From Planctomycetota bacterium (GTDB lineage: Bacteria > Planctomycetota > Planctomycetia > Pirellulales > Lacipirellulaceae), in NCBI GenBank assembly GCA_022614705.1, contig JAKEIB010000038.1, positions 1 to 29,804 of the forward strand: a stretch of 29,804 bases of DNA. The letters run 5' to 3'. The position numbers were made by a program, and so were the translations under genes. Below, one piece after another: positions 7,830 through 14,530 of the stretch. Within the stretch, counting starts at the first letter, position 1. Each line of letters opens with the position of its first letter. Below the pieces are notes generated by a model. It was not told where the DNA came from. It saw nothing but the letters and a program-made list of their open reading frames with translations, and made no database searches.

Positions 7830-8219
7830 CGGTGCTTACCTTGCTCCGCAATCGACAAAAAAATTACACAACAAGAGCGTATCTTTTCGCGGAAGCAATA
7901 GTTTTGAGTGGTCCGTCGAATTGACGCTGGCGGCGGCCGCCGCGCCGGAAAATAAAAATATACCTGACCACTCGCGCGATAAGTCGTTGATTAAATCATA
8001 TACAGCCGGCGAGCTCCTTTCGTAAAAAATTCCGCTGCATTCTAATATTTCCAGTCCCCGAGTATACACCCCCATACGGGTGGTAGCAAATAGCGTTCCG
8101 CCGTGCCGGAAACCGGGTCGCGACGACCGTCGTTGGCCGGCCGAATCGAAACTGGATGGGACCGGGATTCGCAGCCTGTCCGGCCGCTATTCTCTCTTCG
8201 GCCCCACGGCCGAGGCCGC
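7830..8219. other. Gene-free region upstream of the FHA gene
   Basis: These 390 bp lie between the FHA start and the end of the lipoate-ligase gene. They contain A/T-rich patches (near 7855-7880 and 7950-8050) that would suit the FHA promoter. The short open frames crossing here have no recognisable domain and unusual composition, so I call no gene. Confidence 0.5.
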
Positions 8220-9035
8220 TTAACGGCGTTTTGTCCAAGCTGCCGACGCGTACTTATTATTCGCGAGTTGCCGGGCATTTGATTCCAAGTCCGGCGGCAA
8301 TTCGGCCTGGGACATGTGTAGTGACAACTTGCGGAGAATTGCCTCGCTAATCGCCGTCGAGAGTTCGTCGGTCGAAGCGTCGATCCCGACCGATTCGCTT
8401 AACCCGGCGAGCTCGGGCGCCGCCAGCGACGTGTTCCAAAGCAGGCTGCCATGTTGCAGGATGGCGCCCTGATGGCGACGCTGGGCACTGCCCAGGACTT
8501 TCCAATCCGGCGACGCTGTACGAGCCGCATTGTCACCCGGATCGATGGAAGTCTCTCGCGACCGAAACACGACGTCGCCACGAGCCCGCCGTTGGAAACA
8601 TAAAAACGGTTCCTCGTGGGCAGACATGGTAGACTCCTGGTCGCGGCGTAGCAGAATCCAACGAGAATCTTCGCCGCCGAGCATCGGCTTCAGCGCCGCG
8701 ATGAACGCGTCGTGAACGGACGCGTACAAACTTTCCGTCTGCCGGGCGAGCGGATGGTTGGCCGGCAGCGCGAGGCTATACGTCAGCTCGCGGTCGTGCA
8801 GGATCGCGCCGCCGCCCGTTTGCCGACGGACGCAAACGCACTCCCGACTGGCCAGGTGTTGATTTCGGTCGCCGTATTGTTGGAAGTAGCCTAGCGACAG
8901 CGTCGGTTCACTCCATTGATAGAGTCTCAGCGTGGCGATGCCGCGGACAGCCGCGTCGATCAAGAGCGTTTCGTCCACCGCCATGTTCCATGCACCGGAC
9001 GCGGGCCGATCGATGATCAGGCGATGAGCAACCAC
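8220..9035 (-). CDS. Lipoate-protein ligase / octanoyltransferase family protein
   Basis: The protein is about 271 residues with a BPL/LPL catalytic fold: AWNMAVDETLL, LSLGYFQQ, the nucleotide/lipoyl-binding RRQTGGGAILHD (residues 70-80), then KVLGSAQRRHQGAILQHGSLL. It transfers lipoyl or octanoyl groups to a lysine of carrier domains such as GcvH; whether it is an ATP-dependent ligase or a LipM-type transferase is unclear. The GTG at 9035 has a GGAGG about 10 nt upstream; a TTG at 9056 would overlap gcvPB by 16 bp. As last gene of the gcv operon it makes functional sense. About 20 Ser/Asp/Ala-rich residues between GDVVFRS and KVLGSAQRR look like an insertion. Confidence 0.85.
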   Translation of the reverse strand: MVAHRLIIDRPASGAWNMAVDETLLIDAAVRGIATLRLYQWSEPTLSLGYFQQYGDRNQHLASRECVCVRRQTGGGAILHDRELTYSLALPANHPLARQTESLYASVHDAFIAALKPMLGGEDSRWILLRRDQESTMSAHEEPFLCFQRRARGDVVFRSRETSIDPGDNAARTASPDWKVLGSAQRRHQGAILQHGSLLWNTSLAAPELAGLSESVGIDASTDELSTAISEAILRKLSLHMSQAELPPDLESNARQLANNKYASAAWTKRR

Positions 9036-9040
9036 ACGCG

Positions 9041-10636
9041 TTATGCCTCCGACCAAGCGAGAATCGGCTGACGGGCCGCGCGGACTTCATCGGGCCGACT
9101 GATGGGCGTGGTGTGCGGGGCGTCGCGCAGCGACCGGGCATCTTCTTCCGTGATACGGAATAGCGTTTCGGCAAAAGCGTCGAGCGTTTCCTTGCTTTCG
9201 GTCTCCGTCGGCTCGACCATGATCGATTCCTTCACTGTGAGCGGGAAATAAACGGTCGGCGCGTGGAAGCCGAAGTCGAGCAGCCGCTTGGCGATGTCCA
9301 TGGCCGAGATGCCTTTGTCGCTTTTCAGCTTGGCGGCCGAGGCCACGAATTCGTGCATGCAGCGGTCGCCCTGCGGCACGGGCAGGAAGTGCTTCACGCG
9401 GCTGAGCAAGTAGTTGGCATTGAGCACCGCGTTCTCGCTCACGCGCCGCAGGCCGTCGGGGCCGTGGGTGCGGATGTAACAGTATGCCCGGACGAGCACG
9501 CCAACATTGCCAAAGAACGCCCGCACGCGGCCGATGGATTTGGGGCGGTTGTAGTCGAGGCGGAAGTGGGTAGGGTTCAGGGTTCGGGGTTCAGGGTTCA
9601 GTGAAGAATCAGTTTCCAAGTCCGAATCTGAACCCTGAACCCTGAACCCTGAACCCTCCTCGCGTACGACCACGGGCGTCGGCAAATACGGTGCAAGCTC
9701 CTCCGTCACACAAATCGGCCCCGCACCGGGGCCGCCGCCGCCGTGGGGGCCGCTGAACGTTTTGTGCGGATTGTAGTGCTGCATGTCGGCGCCGAAATCG
9801 CCGGGGCGGGCGATGCCGAGGATCGCGTTCATGTTCGCGCCGTCGAGGTACACCAGGCCGCCCGCTTTGTGCACGGCGTCGGCGATCTCGCGCATCTTCG
9901 GCTCGAAGATGCCGACTGTGTTCGGGTTGGTGATCATGAACACGGCAATCTGGTCGTCCAGCAGGCGGTGAAAGTCGTCCATGTCGAGCGTACCACTCGG
10001 CAATGTCTTCACCGTGACTGTTTCGAAGCCGGCCATCGTGGCACTGGCCGGGTTCGTGCCGTGGGCGCTGTCGGGCACGAGCACTTTCGTGCGCTTGCTC
10101 GTGGCGGCAGGCGGCTCGCCTGCCTTTACGGTGACAGGCGAGCCGCCTGTCACTACGGCTTGATCGCGGAAATATGCCGACGCGACCCAGAGCGCGGTCA
10201 ACTCGCCATGCGCCCCGGCCGCGGGTTGCAACGAGCAGGCATCGAGCCCGGAGATTTCCTTGAGATACTCCTGCAACTCGTACAGCAATTGCAACATGCC
10301 CTGCAGCGATTCTTCCGGTTGATACGGATGCAGATCGGCGAAGCCCGGCATGCTTGCGACGCGCTCGTTCCGCTTCGGATTGTACTTCATAGTACACGAG
10401 CCGAGTGGATAAAAATTCGTATCGACGCTCATGTTGAGCTGCGAAAGATTCGAAAAATGCCGCACGACCTGCGGCTCGCTCAACTCAGACAGGGCAGGGG
10501 GCGCGCTGGCGAGCGCGCCAGCCGGCAACAATTCCATTACCGCCCGCTCCGGCACGTCGCACGCCGGCAAACGGTGCGAGCGGCGGCCGGATTCGGACAG
10601 CTCGAAAAGCAATTTGGTGTCGCGAGTGTTACGCAT
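9041..10636 (-). CDS. gcvPB: Glycine dehydrogenase (decarboxylating) subunit 2, with two repeat-derived insertions
   Basis: GcvPB is the PLP-bearing subunit of the split P-protein; with GcvPA it decarboxylates glycine and passes the aminomethyl group to lipoyl-GcvH. The PLP lysine is Lys292 in NPHKTFSGPHGGGGPG, and DSAHGTNPASATMAGF and LDGANMNAILG are typical. ATG 10636 (MRNTRDTKLLFELSESGRR) is preferred: the frame extends 15 codons further but those are repeat DNA (10666-10734). About residues 162-177 are encoded by a double-hairpin repeat and about residues 327-355 by (GGGTTCA)n arms. Both sit where family members normally have short loops, and the frame stays open. The gene ends 5 bp before the likely lipoate-ligase start. 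Confidence 0.93.
   Translation of the reverse strand: MRNTRDTKLLFELSESGRRSHRLPACDVPERAVMELLPAGALASAPPALSELSEPQVVRHFSNLSQLNMSVDTNFYPLGSCTMKYNPKRNERVASMPGFADLHPYQPEESLQGMLQLLYELQEYLKEISGLDACSLQPAAGAHGELTALWVASAYFRDQAVVTGGSPVTVKAGEPPAATSKRTKVLVPDSAHGTNPASATMAGFETVTVKTLPSGTLDMDDFHRLLDDQIAVFMITNPNTVGIFEPKMREIADAVHKAGGLVYLDGANMNAILGIARPGDFGADMQHYNPHKTFSGPHGGGGPGAGPICVTEELAPYLPTPVVVREEGSGFRVQGSDSDLETDSSLNPEPRTLNPTHFRLDYNRPKSIGRVRAFFGNVGVLVRAYCYIRTHGPDGLRRVSENAVLNANYLLSRVKHFLPVPQGDRCMHEFVASAAKLKSDKGISAMDIAKRLLDFGFHAPTVYFPLTVKESIMVEPTETESKETLDAFAETLFRITEEDARSLRDAPHTTPISRPDEVRAARQPILAWSEA
9572..9657. repeat. In-frame inverted repeat of (GGGTTCA)n inside gcvPB
   Basis: Arms 9572-9600 and 9629-9657 are 29-bp inverted copies with a single mismatch, each made of four AGGGTTC words, around a 28-nt spacer. 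It lies wholly within gcvPB without breaking the frame. One-arm copies of the same word are at 18285-18313, at the end of the YhaM-like gene. Confidence 0.9.
10106..10153. repeat. In-frame double-hairpin repeat inside gcvPB
   Basis: GGCAGGCG loop CGCCTGCC (10106-10124) and GTGACAGGCG loop CGCCTGTCAC (10131-10153) are two adjacent hairpins that also pair with each other. The 48-bp unit equals 16 codons and sits between SAYFRDQ and RTKVLVPDSAHG, where family members have only a few residues. Confidence 0.85.
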
Positions 10637-10665
10637 TGATAAATATGGCTGTTGAATGAACAACG

Positions 10666-10734
10666 AAGGCACGAAGAACACAAAGGTCCAATACGTCGCG
10701 TCTTTGTCTTTCTTCTTCGTGTCCTTCGTGCCTT
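10666..10734. repeat. Inverted repeat (AAGGCACGAAG family) between gcvPA and gcvPB
   Basis: Left arm 10666-10685 and right arm 10715-10734 are inverted copies with two mismatches. The cassette fills most of the gap between the gcvPA stop (10741) and the gcvPB start (10636). A related cassette is at 21065-21173. Transcribed from the operon, it would form a stem-loop between the two cistrons. Confidence 0.85.
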
Positions 10735-10740
10735 TGTAGT

Positions 10741-12087
10741 TTAATTGTGTCTGCTTAATGTCTCGATCAGGGCGTCAATTTCTCGTGAGGTGCGTTTTTC
10801 TGTTACGGCGATCAGGAAGCAATCGCCTAGTTCGGGATACCATTTCCCCAGTGGCACACCGGCAAGGAAGCCGGCGGCGAGGGCGTTTGACAGCAACTCA
10901 TCAACGCGGTCTTTGCGGTCGCGGATGACGAATTCTTTGAACGTCGGGGCGTCGAATGCCAGTTCGAAGCGGTCGTGTTTGCAGATTTGTTCGGCGGTGT
11001 AGCGGGATTTTTGCAGGCAGAGGTTGGCCGTTTCGCGAAGGCCTTGCGGGCCGAGGAGGGCAAGGTAAATTGTCGCGCGCAGGGCGAACAGGCCTTGATT
11101 GGTGCAAACGTTGCTCGTGGCTTTTTCACGACGGATATGTTGCTCGCGGGTTTGCAGCGTAAGAACGAAACACCGCTTGCCGCGGCGGTCGACCGTCTGG
11201 CCGGCGATTCGACCCGGCATGCGGCGGACCAGTTTCTCGCGGCAGGCCATGATGCCCAGGTACGGACCGCCGTATTGCATGGGCGTGCCCAGCGTGTGCC
11301 CCTCCGCGACGGCAATGTCGGCGCCCCAGTCGCCCGGTCGTTTCAACAGGCCGAGGCTGATCGGGTCGAAGGCGGCCACGACGAGCGCGCCGGCGTCGTG
11401 GGCGATTGTCGCTAGTGAAGCGGCGTCTTCCACGCAACCGAAAAAGTTCGGTTGCTGCACGACGACGCAGGCCGTTGTGCCGTCGATCGCCGCTGCCAGG
11501 TCCTGCGGCCGCGTAACGCCACCGCGGGTACCCACCGTTACCACCTCGACTCCCAAGTTTGCGAGGTAGGTGGCAATCGTCTGACGATATTCGGGATGCA
11601 AACTCGCGGACACGACGGCCTTGCCGTAGCGTCGCGTGCTGCTGACGGCCATGAGCACCGCTTCGGCCGTCGCACTGCCGCCGTCGTACAGGCTGGCGTT
11701 CGACACGTCGAGGCCGGTGAGCCGGGTGATGAGCGTCTGGTACTCGAACACGACCTGCAAATTGCCCTGGCTCACTTCCGGTTGATAGGGCGTGTACGAA
11801 GTGTAAAATTCTCCGCGGCCGGCGATCTCATCGACGACCGCCGGGATAAAGTGGTCGTAGCTGCCGCCGCCGAGGAAGCACACCTTCGAGCCCACGTGCT
11901 CGTTCTTTGCCGCCAGCGCGGCCATGTGCTGCGTGAGCTCCATCTCGGACATCGCAGGCGGAATCGCTAGCGGCCGCTGGAGGCGCATTTCGGCCGGAAC
12001 CATCGCGAACAGATCTTCCATCGAGCCGGCGCCGATGACGGCGAGCATCGCTTGTTGGTCTTCGGGGGTGTTGTACAAATACGGCAT
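10741..12087 (-). CDS. gcvPA: Glycine dehydrogenase (decarboxylating) subunit 1
   Basis: This 448-residue subunit of the two-part P-protein shows family blocks in order: MPYLYNTPEDQQAML at the N-terminus, FLGGGSYDHFIPAVVDEI, TSYTPYQPEVSQGNLQVVFE, NASLYDGGSATAEAVLMA, EGHTLGTPMQYGGPYLGIMA, and REQHIRREKATSNVCTNQ near the end. It acts in the cytosol with GcvPB, GcvH and GcvT. The start codon at 12087 is only 8 bp from the left inverted repeat of the upstream IVP element, and no Shine-Dalgarno is visible there. The length is normal and no repeat lies inside, unlike gcvPB. Confidence 0.95.
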   Translation of the reverse strand: MPYLYNTPEDQQAMLAVIGAGSMEDLFAMVPAEMRLQRPLAIPPAMSEMELTQHMAALAAKNEHVGSKVCFLGGGSYDHFIPAVVDEIAGRGEFYTSYTPYQPEVSQGNLQVVFEYQTLITRLTGLDVSNASLYDGGSATAEAVLMAVSSTRRYGKAVVSASLHPEYRQTIATYLANLGVEVVTVGTRGGVTRPQDLAAAIDGTTACVVVQQPNFFGCVEDAASLATIAHDAGALVVAAFDPISLGLLKRPGDWGADIAVAEGHTLGTPMQYGGPYLGIMACREKLVRRMPGRIAGQTVDRRGKRCFVLTLQTREQHIRREKATSNVCTNQGLFALRATIYLALLGPQGLRETANLCLQKSRYTAEQICKHDRFELAFDAPTFKEFVIRDRKDRVDELLSNALAAGFLAGVPLGKWYPELGDCFLIAVTEKRTSREIDALIETLSRHN

Positions 12088-12094
12088 CGGGAAA

Positions 12095-12125
12095 ATGACG
12101 AATGACGAATGGCGAATGACGAATG
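12095..12125. repeat. Left terminal inverted repeat of the IVP element
   Basis: Four ATGACGAA-type words; inverted partner of 12551-12581 with one mismatch (G against T at the 18th base). It ends 8 bp upstream of the gcvPA start codon. Confidence 0.9.
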
Positions 12126-12146
12126 CGATGCAGCTAGCAGGGATCG

Positions 12147-12581
12147 TTATTCGGAGTTGTCGTGGCTGGTGTTTCGGTCACAGGATCGCCGGATCTTGGA
12201 GAAAATCAAATGGAGTTCCTTGGCTTCCTGCCAAAGTGGGCGAGCCGGTGGTTTGCTCAGCGGAGCAGCGCGGGCGATCATGCGGAACCAATACTTCGTT
12301 TCTCGGGCTTCCTTGCGACACAACCCGATTTTGTGCCGAAAGTCCCTCTTCGACTCGGCATCGTCCGCCTCGCAGTAGTTTGCGCCGATGCTCGTTCCAG
12401 CGCGCACCAGCTGCGTGATGAGAGGCATGGTCACCGCGTTACGCTCAACATCCAAAGCAAAATCGATCACGCGCTCCGCAAACACGGCCGTACGTTCCTC
12501 AAGATCATATTTGAGAACAGCATCCGATTCGCGGACGTCCCCCGCATTCTCATTCGTCATTCGACATTCGTCATTCGTCAT
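12147..12581 (-). CDS. Four-helix bundle protein, 23S rRNA-intervening-sequence (IVP/S23) family
   Basis: This 144-residue protein has the family core: FAERVIDFALDVER, then ITQLVRAGTSIGANYCEADD, then RDFRHKIGLCRKEARETKYW. The family is known from ORFs inside 23S rRNA intervening sequences and is related to the Avd accessory proteins of diversity-generating retroelements; its biochemical role is unsettled and nucleic-acid binding is suspected. No reverse transcriptase is present here. The first codons (MTNDECRMTNE) come from the terminal repeat. The start ATG overlaps the gcvH stop (ATGA), so it is translationally coupled to gcvH and co-transcribed with glycine cleavage genes of unrelated function. 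Confidence 0.88.
   Translation of the reverse strand: MTNDECRMTNENAGDVRESDAVLKYDLEERTAVFAERVIDFALDVERNAVTMPLITQLVRAGTSIGANYCEADDAESKRDFRHKIGLCRKEARETKYWFRMIARAAPLSKPPARPLWQEAKELHLIFSKIRRSCDRNTSHDNSE
12551..12581. repeat. Right terminal inverted repeat of the IVP element
   Basis: Inverted copy of 12095-12125. It supplies the gcvH stop codon (12578-12580), the IVP start codon and the IVP N-terminal codons. Confidence 0.9.
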
Positions 12582-12970
12582 TGTTCTTCACACTGCTTCT
12601 GATACGCAGCGTGGTCCATCAAGTTCTTCAGCCCCGCCTCGTCGCCGATCTTGATGCGGGCGATCCAGCCGTCGCCATAGGGATCGCGGCTGAGGATTTC
12701 CAGGTTGTCGGGCAGCGACTCGTTGACGGCGATCACCTCGCCGGCGACCGGTGCGTAGACATCGCTCACCGCCTTCACCGATTCGACTTCGCAGAACGAC
12801 TCCTCGGCCGACACCTGCCGGCCGATTTTGGGCAGCTCAATGAACACGAGATCGGTGAGCGCCTCCACGGCAAATGACGTGAGACCAACGGTGGCAATCT
12901 TCTGGCCGCCCTCGCTGACAACGGCGACCCATTCGTGCGTCTTGGCGAACAACAATTTGTCGGGATTCAC
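12578..12970 (-). CDS. gcvH: Glycine cleavage system H protein
   Basis: GcvH is the lipoyl carrier that shuttles the aminomethyl intermediate between the P, T and L proteins. The 130-residue product begins MNPDKLLFAKTHEWV and has the lipoylation motif ESVKAVSD with Lys66, followed by PVAGEVIAVNESL and GDGWIARIKI. I choose GTG 12970 because AGGAG lies about 8 nt upstream of it; the ATG at 12991 would put this ribosome site inside the gene. The stop TGA is part of the IVP terminal repeat, so the last residues (KQCEEQ) may have been altered by that insertion. Confidence 0.95.
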   Translation of the reverse strand: MNPDKLLFAKTHEWVAVVSEGGQKIATVGLTSFAVEALTDLVFIELPKIGRQVSAEESFCEVESVKAVSDVYAPVAGEVIAVNESLPDNLEILSRDPYGDGWIARIKIGDEAGLKNLMDHAAYQKQCEEQ

Positions 12971-13003
12971 GAAAACACTCCTATGTTTCAATATGTTGTT
13001 TCA

Positions 13004-13159
13004 CCACAGAGGACACGGAGGGCACGGAGGACATCCATTTTTGAACAGGAGGAAACAGAGGAAACGGAGTTCAATTAACGTTCCGACATTCGTGCTTTCT
13101 CCGTTTTCTCCGTTACCTCCTGTTCCAAATCTTCTCTGTGCTCTCCGTGTCCTCTGTGG
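13004..13159. repeat. Nested inverted repeat between gcvT and gcvH
   Basis: Outer arms 13004-13020 and 13143-13159 are a perfect 17-bp inverted pair (CCACAGAGGACACGGAG). Inside them, 13043-13069 and 13099-13125 are a second 27-bp inverted pair matching at 24 of 27 positions (GAACAGGAGG... type). The outer right arm touches the gcvT stop codon (13160-13162). In the operon transcript it would form one long hairpin between gcvT and gcvH. Confidence 0.9.
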
Positions 13160-14326
13160 TTAGTTCTTCCTCCCGCGATCGTAAAACGGCAGCGGCACGA
13201 CGGTGGCGGCGTGCTGGGTACCGCGGATGTCGACGGCTAGGCGAGTGCCGACCGCTTGGGCGGTGGGGCGGACGTAGGCCATGGCGATCGGCCGCTCAAA
13301 TGTCGGCGAGAACGTGCCGCTCGTGACTTCGCCGACGATCTCGCTGCTTTGTAGCACGGGGCAACCTTGTCGCGGGACGCGTTTGCCCTCGACATGCAGG
13401 CCGATCCTGACGGGTTGCGTCTTGTCGACCGAGAACCGTTCCAGCACATCGCGTCCGACGAAATCGCGGCCGCTCAAGTTCACGGCAAAACTCAGCCCGG
13501 CTTGAATCGGATTGATCGCTTCGCTCAGTTCGTGCCCATAAAGCGGCATCGCCGCTTCGAGGCGCAGCGTGTCGCGAGCGCCCAGACCGGCCGCCATTCC
13601 GCCCACTTGTGCGGCCGCCTCGACGATGCCGTCCCAAATATCCGTTGCAATATCCCTATCGCAAATGATCTCAATGCCATCTTCCCCGGTATAACCAGTG
13701 CGGCTGACGGTGACTCCGTTTCCAGCGAAATAGCCGCGGTCATAGTGGTAATAGCGCATGCCGCCGAGATCCAACGCCGGCGCTGAGCTATCCATCCTGA
13801 AGAAAGATGCAAGCACTTCAATGGCCTTCCGGCCCTGCACGGCAATCATCGCGGTTTGCAATGTAACGTCGCCGATTGAAAGAGCGTCGCGTTGCGACGA
13901 ACGCTGTTGCCAAGCGGGCAGCTGCTCGCGAAGCCAATCGACAATCTTTTCCCGATTGCTGGCATTGACAACCATCGCGTACGGTCGGACTCCATCGGCC
14001 GTACCGCCATACAGAAGCACGTCGTCGAGGATGCCGCCTAACTCGTTGCACACCAGGCCGTAGCGAACTTGGTCTGGCTTCAAGTCTGTGACACGACGCG
14101 TGACGACACTGTCGAGGAACGCGGCCGCCGCGGTGCCGAAGAATTGCAGCCGGCCCATGTGCGAGATGTCGAATACGCCGACGGCATTGCGCGTGGCGTA
14201 GTACTCGTCGGTGATCGAAGTGTATTGAACCGGCATCGACCAGCCGGCGAAGTCGATCATCCGGCCGCCGTGTGCGACGTGCCAATCGTGGAGCGGGGTG
14301 CGGAGTAAGTCAGTCGTCGACATCAT
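13160..14326 (-). CDS. gcvT: Glycine cleavage system T protein (aminomethyltransferase)
   Basis: GcvT takes the aminomethyl group from GcvH, gives methylene to tetrahydrofolate and releases ammonia. The 388-residue product has the family's N-terminal TPLHDWHVAHGGRMIDFAGW, then VGVFDISHMGRLQ, TGYTGEDGIEI, GARDTLRLEAAMPLYGHEL and a C-terminal barrel with GEVTSGTFSPTF. The length is normal. It is the first gene of the minus-strand gcv operon, divergent from the beta-propeller gene. ATG 14326 or the next codon (14323) can start it, and no Shine-Dalgarno is visible. Confidence 0.95.
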   Translation of the reverse strand: MMSTTDLLRTPLHDWHVAHGGRMIDFAGWSMPVQYTSITDEYYATRNAVGVFDISHMGRLQFFGTAAAAFLDSVVTRRVTDLKPDQVRYGLVCNELGGILDDVLLYGGTADGVRPYAMVVNASNREKIVDWLREQLPAWQQRSSQRDALSIGDVTLQTAMIAVQGRKAIEVLASFFRMDSSAPALDLGGMRYYHYDRGYFAGNGVTVSRTGYTGEDGIEIICDRDIATDIWDGIVEAAAQVGGMAAGLGARDTLRLEAAMPLYGHELSEAINPIQAGLSFAVNLSGRDFVGRDVLERFSVDKTQPVRIGLHVEGKRVPRQGCPVLQSSEIVGEVTSGTFSPTFERPIAMAYVRPTAQAVGTRLAVDIRGTQHAATVVPLPFYDRGRKN

Positions 14327-14530
14327 CGGCGGTCGAGCAGCGGCGGGGCTGAGTTGTCAAATGGTACCGTATTCTAGTTGCTAATCGCGAGACTGTCATG
14401 GGGCCGCTGAACACGGAAAATGCTATTGTATTTTGCGCGAACCTGGAAAGTTGACGCGAAAAATGGGATACTTGTGGCGAGGTCACTTTGTTCGACCGTG
14501 ATGGCACTTCGTTCTTTTCTGGAAACAATC
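14327..14530. promoter_or_regulatory. Divergent promoter region: gcv operon / beta-propeller gene
   Basis: This 204-bp gap separates the start codons of two divergent genes and must hold both promoters. I could not define -35/-10 boxes, and I see no glycine-riboswitch core on the gcv side. Regulation remains unknown. Confidence 0.4.

Larger units (their letters stand above)
12095..12581 (-). mobile_element. Putative IVP-carrying inverted-repeat element within the gcv operon
   Basis: A 31-bp repeat of ATGACGA words at 12095-12125 has an inverted copy at 12551-12581 that matches at 30 of 31 positions. The repeats bound a 487-bp segment containing one gene, the four-helix-bundle (IVP) gene, whose first 10-11 codons are the right repeat. 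The element sits exactly between gcvH and gcvPA. I see no clear target-site duplication. Mobility is inferred; no transposase is encoded. Confidence 0.65.

Noticed and set aside
7057..8025. A 322-codon plus-strand frame opposite the FHA gene
   Set aside because: Ser/Ala/Leu-rich, no domain, and it lies antisense to a clear FHA protein.
7836..8278. Short minus-strand frames upstream of the FHA gene
   Set aside because: Mutually overlapping, no domains and unusual composition in an A/T-richer region; more likely a promoter region.
9572..9657. CRISPR or telomere-like array
   Set aside because: The GGGTTCA words are contiguous with no unique spacers, form two inverted arms and lie inside gcvPB; there are no cas genes.
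9743..10639. A 298-codon plus-strand frame opposite gcvPB
   Set aside because: Antisense shadow of a well-supported enzyme, with no domain.
12147..12581. The IVP gene as the accessory (Avd) gene of a diversity-generating retroelement
   Set aside because: No reverse transcriptase, template repeat or variable repeat was found near it; only the family relationship links it to Avd.
12095..12581. A 23S rRNA fragment around the IVP gene
   Set aside because: The flanks are gcvH and gcvPA coding sequence with no rRNA sequence, so this is not an rRNA intervening sequence here.
14327..14530. Glycine riboswitch upstream of gcvT
   Set aside because: I looked for the paired aptamer cores on the minus strand and could not find them; the region seems an ordinary divergent promoter gap. 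A covariance-model search would settle it.
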